From: Branchiostoma floridae
Lineage: Eukaryota; Chordata; Leptocardii; Amphioxiformes; Branchiostomatidae
Assembly (NCBI RefSeq): GCF_000003815.2
Contig: NC_049979.1
Coordinates: forward strand, 31,927,013 to 31,991,012
Reading direction: 5' to 3'
DNA: 64,000 bases
Position numbers and translations under genes: made by a program. The notes below the pieces were generated by a model that was not told the origin of the DNA, searched no databases, and worked only from the letters and a program-made list of their open reading frames with translations. Shown in pieces: positions 55,519-64,000 of this stretch (positions are counted from its first letter, which is position 1; the number at the start of each line of letters is the position of its first letter).

Positions 55519-56870
55519 GCACTTAAATATCTTACACTCATCCCACCTGTATGGCGGTTTTTAGCTTTTCAGAACAGCAAAAACATTTTAATATATATGA
55601 TATAAAAATATACATGTAGCACTTAAATATTATACACTCATCCCACCTGGATGGCGTTTTTTTTGCATATATAAAGATATACATTTAGCACTTACATATT
55701 ATATACTCATCCCACATGGATGTCGTTTTTTTCGCATATATAAAGATATCATTTAGCACTTAGATATTATACACTCATCCCACCTGGATGGCGGTTTTTG
55801 CTTTTCAGAACAGTAACAAACGTTTTAACCCTATTCAGACCGGGCTTTTTTGGTCATCCCTGGACCGGGGGGGGGCTTTTGAGGCCCTCCACTTCTAAGT
55901 CCTATAACTCTTGAACGACGTGCCGTAGGGCCACCAAATTTTTAGGACATAATTTCGACATAATATCTGACAAGTATGTGACGTTTGACGTTACGTTGAC
56001 GTCAGATGACGTAATTATGACGTCATCAATTTGATTACATTGGCCAAACCCATGAAAAATGGGTATTCTCAGAAAACTTCAAGTTATGCTACAAAAATGT
56101 AACAACAAGTGCAGATAACAGAATAACAATATTTGTTACGACTTGTGTTGCCAATAGCAACATTAATTACGTCAATATGACGTCATAAAATGACGTCATG
56201 CACATCTAAGATACGAGTTGGGCTCCGCCATATTATATCCACCACCTTGAATTTTTAAAAATACTTTTTTTGCAACAAATAATCACAAAGGGCAATGGAA
56301 ATAGACTAAATTCATTCATTTAGATGGTTTTTGATGAAAAAATACCAGGTAGTTACAAATTTTAAGGGATAATTAGCTTGTTATTATTGATTTGGCCATT
56401 CGGTCCGCCATCTTGGATTTTGGGCTGATGACGTCATCAAATTAGCATAATTTATGCATATATAATTATGAAAGATATGCTGAATAATACAAGATTTTAT
56501 TTATGTAACAAAATCGCAGTAATATAGCAAATAAATGTGAAAAATACATAGTTAGAACCAAAAATAGTTATTTTTGGCATAACTGCCTGTCAACAAACGG
56601 TTGCCATGGCAACAAGAAAAAATGGAAAATTTGTCAAACTTCGCAAAATTGTTGCCAACAATATTTTAGGAAAACTCACTAAATTTGGTGGCTCTAGCGT
56701 AAGCCGTTCTGGCGTTATAGGACATCGAAGTTAGCGCGGGCCTCAAAAGCCCCCCCCCCCGGTCTGAATAGGGTTAATATATGATATAAAGATATACATG
56801 TAGCACTTAAATATTATACACTCATCCCACCTGGATGGCGGTTTTTTTTTTTTCAGAACAGTAACAAACT
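55519..56870 (+). repeat. Short tandem array (TCATCCCACCTGGATGGCG) split by a TTAA element
   Basis: Units beginning AGCACTTAAATATTATACAC, with TCATCCCACCTGGATGGCG, start at 55519, 55618, 55687, 55755 and 56792. The fourth unit is interrupted at TTAA by the element 55829-56773; the first unit keeps the empty site (ACATTTTAATATATATG). Confidence 0.85.
55829..56773 (-). mobile_element. Intact TTAA-type element with a sister empty site
   Basis: TTAA (55825-55828), CCCTATTCAGACCGGGC; CCCGGTCTGAATAGGG, TTAA (56774-56777); 945 bp. Interior: TGACGTCAATTTG-type words, a TGACGTCA pair near 56180-56200, CCGCCATCTTGGATTTTGGG, GATGACGTCATCAAATTAGC, GTTGCCATGGCAAC at 56600-56613. No ORF; mobilisation would need a transposase in trans. 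Among the best preserved copies of the window. Confidence 0.93.
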
Positions 56871-57136
56871 CTTCTGTTCAACTTCTACTGTGCATCACTG
56901 TAAGCTTTATGATATAGCCTGAATGAAGATGTCCACCTGAAGCCTGACGGCATCTCCCTGCTGATCAGCAATAGAAAATACTTACATCCAGCAGTAAAGA
57001 CTGATTTTATTACATATTATATATTAGAAAGGGGTCGTTATAGAAAGCTACCTGTACACGATAGATTATGTAAATATTGCCGAATGAATGCGGTTCCTCT
57101 ACTCAGAGCAGGATTGCCATCGCAACAACACTTCAT

Positions 57137-57169
<33 letters not shown>

Positions 57170-57191
<22 letters not shown>

Positions 57192-57640
57192 ATTAGTGGG
57201 TGAACAATCCAACGCTTGATGAATTCTGCTTTACATTGATAGGAAGAGACGACATCGAAGGAACAAAAAGCGGCGCAGTCCTCATGTATTAAAGAAAGTG
57301 ACCGGAAATCGCCGGGAGACGCAGGCGGGCGCACGGCGCATTGGGCGACCCACGCCTGCATGACAAGCGCCCAAGCGCTGCAGCTTTCGTGAAATCCATC
57401 ACGAAATTGCAGGCGATTGCACCAAGACAAACGATGTCTACACGGACACGGCCCGAGGGCAAACACCCGTGTGCAAACACGACTTATCACGAAATTGCGG
57501 AAATTGTGTACCTGTTCATAGAGAATTACTGCTCGAAGGTACATAAGGCGTCCAGTAGACGTCCTGTGCGACAGGAAGGTCAGGTAGCTCTTGTACGGGG
57601 GTGTGGTATCAGTGGTACGTGTGGTAACTTTTGGGAAAAA
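57170..57640. other. GC-richer segment with ORFs on both strands, unidentified
   Basis: A minus-strand ORF (57724-57170, 184 codons, partly in the satellite) and a plus-strand ORF (57341-57655, 104 codons) overlap. The first has CVRPPASPGD- and CPCRHRLSW-like stretches, the second TKLQAIAPRQTMSTRTRP and IVYLFIENYC. Neither resembles a family I know. A dispersed repeat is as likely as an exon. Confidence 0.3.
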
Positions 57641-59145
57641 AATCTGCTCTTCTGAGGCGAAAAGAGCATTTTTCGCATAAAAAATGATGTCGCGACACGA
57701 TGTCCGATTTTCTTCAAAAACCAACTTTATTGGGTGCGGAATAATTTTTTGACATTAAATATGCAAATTTGGGGTAAAAAAATGTCAACTTGCTCTTCTG
57801 AGGCAAAAAGAGCATTTTTTCGCATAAAAAAGTCATGTCGTGACACGATGTCTGATTTTCTTCAAACCAACTTTATTGGGTGCGGAATAATTTTTTGACA
57901 TTAAATATGCAAATTTTGGGTCAAAAAATGTCAACTTGCTCTTCTGAGGCAAAAAGAGCATTTTTTCGCATAAAAAAGTCATGTCGCGACACGATGTCCG
58001 ATTTTCTTCAAACCAACTTTATTGGGTGCGGAATAATTTTTTGAAATCAAATATGCAAATTTTGGGTAAAAAAATGTCAATTTGCTCTTCTGAGGCAAAA
58101 AGAGCATTTTTTCGCATAAAAAAGTCATGTCGCGACACGATGTCTGATTTTCTTCAAACCAACTGTATTGGGTGCGGAATAATTTTTTGACATCAAATAT
58201 GCAAATGTTGGGTAAAAAAATCTCAACTTGCTCTTCTGAGGCAAAAAGAGCATTTTTTCGCATAAAAAAGTCATGTCGCGACACGATGTCTGATTTTCTT
58301 CAAACCAACTGTATTGGGTGCGGAATAATTTTTTGACATCAAATATGCAAATTTTGGGTCAAAAAATCTCAACTTGCTCTTCTTAGGCAAAAAGAGCATT
58401 TTTCGCATAAAAAAAGTCATGTCGCGACACGATGTCCGATTTTCTTCAAACCAACTTTATTGGGTGCGGAATAATTTTTTGACATCAAATATGCAAATTT
58501 TGGGTAAAAAAATGTCAACTTGCTCTTCTGAGGCAATAAGAGCATTTTATCGCATAAAAAAGTCATGTCGCGACACGATGTCCGATTTTCTTCAAACCAA
58601 CTGTATTGGGTGTGGAATAATTTTTTGACATCAAATATGCAAATTTTGGATAAAAAAATCTCAACTTGCTATTCTGAGGCAAAAAGAGCATTTTTTCGCA
58701 TAAAAAAGTCATGTCGCGACACAATGTCCGATTTTCTTCAAACCAACTTTATTGGTTGCGGAATAATTTTTTGACATCAAATATGCAAATTTTGGGTAAT
58801 AAAATGTCAATTTGCTCTTCTGAGGAAAGAGCATTTTATCGCTTAAAAAAGTCATGTCGCGGCACGATGTCCGATTTTTTTCAAACCAACTTTATTGGGT
58901 GCGGAATAATTTTTTTACATCAAATATAAAGCAAATTTTGGGTCAAAAAATGTCAATTTGCTCTTCTGAGGCAAAAAGAGCATTTTTTCGCATAAAAAAG
59001 TTATGTCGCAACACGATGTCCGATTTTCTTCAAACCAACTTTATTTGGTGTGGAATGATTTTTTTACATCAAATATGCAATTTTATGGTAAAAAAACTCA
59101 ATTTGCTCTTCTGAGGCAAAAAGAGCATTTTTTTCGCATTATAGT
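57640..59145 (+). repeat. 146-bp satellite, about ten copies
   Basis: Unit: TTGCTCTTCTGAGGCAAAAA, GAGCATTTTTTCGCATAAAA, AAGTCATGTCGCGACACGAT, GTCCGATTTTCTTCAAACC, AACTTTATTGGGTGCGGAAT, AATTTTTTGACATCAAATAT, GCAAATTTTGGGTAAAAAAA. GCTCTTCTGAGGC starts recur about every 146 bp from 57646 to 59104. Copies differ by few changes, so the array is young. TGTCGCGACA in each unit is a perfect palindrome. Confidence 0.96.
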
Positions 59146-59594
59146 TCCTGAAATTCTGTACCGGCAATTCACAGCAAGGAGCATTTAATGTGTCTTTCAA
59201 AACTTGTTAATGTTGGAATCCTCCTAGTAAGGTTTGGTATTGTTCCTGTAGGGAATTCCGCCATGTTCATGGTTATACGGATAAGCTAGAGTTCGGTGAC
59301 CTCATACCTCCATGAAATGTTTAGAGCTTTTGTAGATGCTATGCACATTTGCATGATTTATGTATGGTGGCGTTCACCATTAATTAGCTAACACATGTAA
59401 CAATTAAAAATATCCCATCATCTCCCATCAAGAGATTTAGCCATTTTTGCATCAAGTATGCAAATTAGCTTCTCATTTGCACATTTAGTATCTGTTCATG
59501 TTCCACCAGTCATGAATTACATGTGTTAATTTCATTGAAGTCGAGTTATAGAAAACAATTATGCAAATCAACTCATAACATGCATACCGTGCTT

Positions 59595-59695
59595 ATCTTT
59601 TGGGGGAGTCGGCCTCGTAGAGAAACTAGATTTCTGTTGCCGACTCCCCTTAGATTGTATCCAATCTGTAAAGTTGAATAAATAAATAAGTAAAT
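59595..59695 (+). mobile_element. LINE 3' tail: hairpin plus AATA-rich end
   Basis: GGGGAGTCGGC (59603-59613) pairs perfectly with GCCGACTCCCC (59639-59649). Then comes TTAGATTGTATCCAATCTGT and TTGAATAAATAAATAAG. A terminal stem-loop before a short A-rich repeat is typical of the 3' end that CR1/L2-type retrotransposons use for priming. No coding part remains. Confidence 0.5.
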
Positions 59696-60062
59696 TACAT
59701 ACACCTTTGTCTAAGTTATCTGTATGTCGAAAATAATGGACTTCCATCGTCCCTTTCTTCAGGTATCCTCTTTGGAATGTTATGACAAAAATGCCCCTGC
59801 AGTTCAAAATTTAATGTGATGGGGCTGAAAGTTGCCCCACCTTGGCCTGACGTCGAAAGGAAGAAAAGAGAAGAAACTGGGACAGTGCTTACCAATTCAC
59901 GTCAGTCTTAGCAGACTATGACAATGACACTACGCATAAAACAAAAGACAAAATGCAAGAAAGTCGAACACATTGTCTCGAGATACAGCTCGACAATTAA
60001 TGAAATCAAATTCAGTTTAGTCCAGAGCTATCCATGTAGATAACATCCCAACAAATACTGCA

Positions 60063-60660
60063 GACCGCGTAGCGCAGTGGGTCTGTGTTTGCCTCGAGAC
60101 TGAGAGGTCGCGGGTTCGAATCCGGCTGCCATGTTAACGATCTTGCGCCCTTGGAAAAGGCACTTTACACGACTTTCCTCACTTTACTCAGGTGAAAATG
60201 AGTACCTAGCTTCGGCTAGGGCTGTCCCTCGCATAGGACGTTAAATGGAAGTCCCGTGTCTGGGGAGAGCCATACCCAGGCACGTAAAAGAACCCGCCAC
60301 ATGTGCGATGGTGCGATGTGAGCGGATCAAACCATATATACCGGCCAAAATGGGGTAGGGAATTTCGCGAGCAGCCTCGTAACTACTCTCGCGTAGATAT
60401 AGTAGTAGTCGGAAAAATTAGGAACTGACATTAGAAAAATCCTGAGGAGCGCCGGTGTAATTTTTCCGACTACTATATCTACGCGACTCAACCTCTGCTT
60501 GGAGAGTACCTCATAACCACTGCTTCGCCTATTGAGTCAGTGAAGTCAAGCTTGCCTAGGCGTGATGTTTCTGACTTAAGGAGAAGAGATGCTGCTACAG
60601 TTATCGCTATGGGCCGCTCTTCATCTTCATGATGGTAACAACAGGCCCTACGAACCTGAT
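60063..60660 (+). mobile_element. tRNA-derived SINE interrupted by a MITE
   Basis: Head: ACCGCGTAGCGCAGTGGGTC (A-box) and GGTCGCGGGTTCGAATCCGG (B-box). The body matches the minus-strand copy at 15886-16331: TTGGAAAAGGCACTTTACAC, GGACGTTAAATGGAAGTCCC, GGCACGTAAAAGAACCCGCC, and the end ATGCTGCTACAGTTATCGCT, GGCCCTACGAACCTGATTT. Split at 60389-60486. Confidence 0.88.
60389..60486. mobile_element. 98-bp MITE with near-perfect TIRs
   Basis: TCGCGTAGATATAGTAG(TAG)TCGGAAAAATTA at the left mirrors TAATTTTTCCGACTACTATA and TCTACGCGA at the right: about 29 bp of inverted repeat around a short core. CTC stands on both sides (60386-60388, 60487-60489) and may be the target duplication. The uninterrupted SINE copy at 15886 shows this is an insertion. 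Confidence 0.85.
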
Positions 60661-60669
60661 TTAAAAAAG

Positions 60670-62089
60670 TACCAATGAAGCATTGACATTGGCAAGAACA
60701 CCAAGCAAAATGAATAACAAAAATCTTCTATTAATGCTTTATTTTTGAAAATGAATAAGACAACGTTAACACGGGGTGAGTCTCGAAGAACTAAATTTAA
60801 GATGGAGATTCTATTTCTGTGTCGCTATTTTGCATGTCAAGTGTGTTTTTCTTTATCTTTTATTATTCAATTATAGTAGTTAATGAAAAGCTGTATAATA
60901 TACATCTGAACACTACGCTAAGTGATGATGGTTGTGTAAGTACGGTGCAGCACAAGTGCCATATTTGTTAACCCCTCGACATACACGTTTGAATCAAGGC
61001 AAAGGGGAATATGTTATGCTTAGACTCTCTTCCAATAACTGTGTCATTAAACGTTTGACGAAATCTGACATCTACTACAGAAACTATTTTTTCTGACACT
61101 CCTTGGTCTACTTTGCAGTTAATCTTTATGAATGATGAATTAAGCGCGAGGGGTAGCCATGCAAAGCTAGAACGCGCTTTGTTAAAATAATGATGAATGA
61201 TCTTTATTTGCACGTTCTTGCCCAAATGGGCTAAATGCAGTAGTTACATGAAACGTTTTCCGTAAATCGTTACGGAAACAAAACAAAACAACTAAAAAAT
61301 ACAAGAGGTGAGGTGAGGTGAGCTGAGGCGAAGAGGTCACCACTTGCAGATAAGGTATTTGGGCGGCACGGGCGGAGTAGTCCTTACACCAGGGGAGAGC
61401 GTGCTCTCCAAGCAGAGGTTCGGCGTCTGCCGGCAGACAAGAAGAAAACGTTACAAAATGGAAAGCCTGAAAAAAAACACACACGCCCAAACACACGTCA
61501 AAAACAACCGGAGCCGAACATCTACTTGGAGAGTAGGAAGAGCGCGGGGGTGATTGTCTTCTCGAGTATGCAGCGATGGCATTTTTGATCCAAGACGAAG
61601 CTTGGAGACAACTTACAGAAGAATATGTACACAACATATTCTGACTGAGTCATTGTTTTTTTTTTACAATGAGGGAATCGTTGTGGCGGGCGGACATAGA
61701 GTGCGTTGCAGGCCCGAGCTTTAAGCCCGCCTGTCTCAACTATTTCCCCCGTTAGAGATCTGAGGGATTTGGCCATTTACTTGAGGCCTGTTTCTTTCTG
61801 CCCTTTCAAGATTTCGCCGCGCCGCCAGAGGTATTTAGCCGGCCGGGAGCGTGGTAACTAAATCCAAGCCCGTAGAAAACTACCCCGGCGCGCGCTTGTC
61901 AACTGGACGGGCGCGCCCACTCTCTTCACCGTAAAGAAGGGAACAAGCTCCCGATGGTATGGTTACCAGGCTACCACAAAGTGGGATGGCAGAAATTCAA
62001 TCTCAAACGTGCGCTCTAGATCCCTACCAGGGGTTAAGAAGTTGAGACGGGCGAGGATAGAGCGCTGAAGGTCGATCGCGAGCAAAAGC
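60670..62089. other. No gene recognised
   Basis: GC content rises from about 61330. GTGCTCTCCAAGCAGAGGTTC (61391-61411) shares the word TCTCCAAGCAGAGG with the reverse of 60493-60506, suggesting another dispersed repeat. The minus-strand ORF 61637-61182 has no recognisable domain. Confidence 0.35.
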
Positions 62090-62439
62090 AGTCTTCGGCA
62101 CGATATTCCGCAGAACCACAGCTTACCACAGCGTACCACAGCCTACCACACCCCGCACAGGAGTGTTGCGTTTGCCGTAGCCCGTCTCAGTCCTATTTTA
62201 CCACAGAACCACAGCTTACTTCAGCATACCACGCCGCGTACAGGAGTGCTGCGTTTGGCGTAGCCCTCTCAGTCCTCTTTCACCGCAGAACCACAAGTTA
62301 CCACAGCCTATAGCTACCACGCCACCTACAGGAGTATTGCGTTTGCCGAAGCCCGTCTCAGTCCTGTTTTACTGCAGAACCACAGCTTACCACAGGCTAC
62401 CACGGTGTACCACGCCCCGTACAGGGGTCTACCGAAAGT
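62090..62439 (+). repeat. Tandem array of ACCACAGCTTACCACAG units, left part
   Basis: About four units of roughly 90 bp: CAGAACCACAGCTTACCACA, CC(C)CGTACAGGAGTGTTGCG, TTTGCCGTAGCCCGTCTCAG, TCCTGTTTTACC. The array continues at 63783 to the window end after an inserted element. Confidence 0.88.
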
Positions 62440-63782
62440 GCGAAAAGTCGCTTTTTTGCTACCGAAAGTGCGAAAAGGAACGAATAGGAACGAAGTATGA
62501 AGCAAACTAAAATAAAATCAATGAGAATATAAGGAACCGGTACTGCGGGCGTTAGAAGCCTATGAAACGTGTTTTATTTTACTCAGAATTTGGCAATATC
62601 AAATTTTTACGGGGCTGTTTTAGGCTGTTGTGTTTGTGTGGCTAAATTATTCTCTGAAGATCAGCGAAATACAAGGAAACATAACTGAGATAAGAAAGTA
62701 AGGACAAAAATTCAGTTACTGGTGGGTGATGGATAAATACCGATTAATATACATTTTCAGAATGAGGCAAGATTGTAGCGTTGTTGTATTTGGGTGGCTT
62801 CTGTTCTCCCAAGATGGGAGCGCCGCATGCAAATGACCTGCGATTGTTTACGTCTAATAGAAGTCCGGTCAGGAAGGATATGCTAATAAACTGCTGCCCC
62901 ACGAGCATGACAGCTCCCTTCAACAGGGCCCACAACATGGTTTTCTGGAGACTGGAGACATATCTTCTTGCTCGTTCACGACAAAAGAAAAGCTGTGAAA
63001 GGATAGACATGTATACATTGTACCAAGGAGTTTTCTTCACGTTGTACCATGAGTATTAATCATTTTGCGGGAAGAAATGGCCAACGTGAGGAATTTGTGC
63101 AAAGGATATTGGGAGAGATCTGGCGGGCGACTCACGTCTCCCGTGCAGGTTCGGCAGAAAAAGTCTTTAGAACCAGGCCTCAAATTGAAGTCAACGCGGT
63201 GTCCCGATTGCCCGGGGCCACTTATAATTTAGGCCGGGACCACTAGAAAACGACTTTGTGACATTTTTGGGACCGTAGGAAAATGACCTACACCAGAATG
63301 TCAACCCGTCAAACGTTTTTCTAGCGCGCTACTCAGTGGCTTTCACCCCCACCCCCCAATTTGATCTATGACAGCCCGCGTGGGAACCCGGGACGCACTG
63401 ATTCGTGACTCCGCCCATCGCCTTTGATTTGTATTTAGCTATTTCCACGCGTGCACTTTCCCGCCGGTTCGCCGTTGAACCATTGGAGCTCTAGGAATTT
63501 CGTGGAACAAGCCACAAAATACAAAAATAAAGTCCGTTTCAAATACATTTGCCGATCACAGTACCGTTACCTTATATTCCCATCGATTTTATTTCACTTT
63601 GCTTCATACTTCGTTCCTTTTCGTTCCTTTTCGCATTTTCGGTACTTTCCTTTTCGTTCCTTTCGTTCCTATCCAATCTTTTCGTTCCTTTTCGCACTTT
63701 TGGTACTTTCCTTTTCGTTCCTTTTCGCACTTTCGGTACTTTCCTTTTCGTTCCTTTTCGTTCCTTTCGCACTTTCGGTACA
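62440..63782. mobile_element. Long-TIR element, TACCGAAAGTGCGAAAAGG ends
   Basis: Left TACCGAAAGTGCGAAAAGG, AACGAATAGGAACGAAGTAT, GAAGCAAACTAAAATAAAAT, AGGAACCGGTACTG is mirrored at the right (63564-63782) with an expanded stretch of TTTTCGTTCC and CGCACTTTCGGTAC repeats. Length about 1.34 kb. Interior ORFs (62744-63040 minus, 62781-63059 plus) are short and unrecognised. It interrupts the ACCACAG tandem array, parts of which flank both sides. Confidence 0.75.
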
Positions 63783-64000
63783 CCGTCGTAGAGGAGTATT
63801 GCATTTGCCGTATCCAGTCTTGCAGTCCCGTTTTACCACAGAACCACAGCTCGTAGTTCCACAGCTTACCCTCGTGTACCACAGCCCCCTACAGGAGTGC
63901 TGCGTTTGCCTTAGCCTGTTTCAGTACCGCACAATTACAGCTTACCACAGCCTACCACCTGTACCACATCCCTTATAGGAGTGCTGCGTTTGCCTTAGGC
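63783..64000 (+). repeat. Tandem array of ACCACAGCTTACCACAG units, right part
   Basis: GGAGTATTGCATTTGCCGTA, CAGAACCACAGCTCG, CTACAGGAGTGCTGCGTTTG and a further unit up to the last base. The array runs out of the window. Confidence 0.85.

Noticed and set aside
57640..59145. CRISPR array
   Set aside because: Units are 146 bp, contiguous and without unique spacers; the genome is eukaryotic. The 30-bp steps at 54922-55020 also lack variable spacers.
63451..63978. 175-codon Phe/Ser/Arg-rich ORF
   Set aside because: It is translated from TTTTCGTTCC iterons of a transposon end and the next tandem array.

Overview
This window is eukaryotic, intron-bearing and very rich in transposons and satellites. 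There is no bacterial-style gene layout. An HNF-class homeobox gene, a galactose-3-O-sulfotransferase gene, tRNA-derived SINEs and many decayed non-LTR retrotransposons point to a marine invertebrate deuterostome. Amphioxus (Branchiostoma) is my best guess, because a divergent HNF-class homeobox gene beside HNF1 and HMBOX fits what is reported there. That is an inference, not a proof. Four runs of N (14286-14479, 17726-17825, 18977-19943, 25705-25987) are assembly gaps.

Two protein-coding genes can be built from the sequence, both on the minus strand. (1) Five exons between 11211 and 6160 join in matching splice phases into an HNF1/HMBOX-type protein: dimerisation domain, POU-like domain and homeodomain. 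Its recognition helix has lost the usual Asn and Arg. A second copy of the dimerisation exon lies upstream at 12777-12618 and is frame-broken. (2) Two exons (43585-43443 and 39268-38224) encode a complete 395-residue type II membrane galactose-3-O-sulfotransferase. An isolated Cys-rich exon-like ORF at 54219-54021 may belong to a third gene.

Most of the rest is mobile DNA. The dominant class is a set of roughly 0.9-kb non-autonomous elements flanked by TTAA, with ends starting CCCT (CCCTATTCAGACCGG, CCCTATCCAGACTGGG, CCCTCAAACACCCGAG, CCCTCAAACCACCG, CCCTCATCCGACCG). TTAA plus CCC ends are the hallmark of the piggyBac superfamily. Families with different ends share interior modules: a palindrome GTTGCCATGGCAAC (RFX X-box type), TGACGTCA octamers (CRE/ATF type, often in triplets) and CCAAGATGGCGGAC (YY1 type). 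They nest in one another, repeatedly at the same internal TTAA.

Layout: 1-1.7 kb, no gene; 1.7-3.8 kb, L1/Tx1-like LINE relic; 4.1-6.1 kb, composite TTAA elements; 6.2-12.8 kb, homeobox gene with element-filled introns; 13.2-15.2 kb, TTAA elements; 15.2-22.6 kb, a degenerate satellite of about 75 bp carrying a SINE, two TTAA elements and a LINE tail; 22.6-26.9 kb, a LINE nested in a LINE with a TTAA element inside; 26.9-37.1 kb, more TTAA elements including a 3.4-kb one nested in another; 38.2-43.6 kb, the sulfotransferase gene; 44.9-46.1 kb, a TIR element of another type; 46-50 kb, TTAA element, microsatellites and a LINE endonuclease relic; 49.9-55.4 kb, assorted tandem repeats and a SINE; 55.5-56.9 kb, a short array split by a TTAA element; 57.6-59.1 kb, a 146-bp satellite; 60-60.7 kb, a SINE with a nested MITE; 62.1-64 kb, a tandem array split by a long-TIR element.
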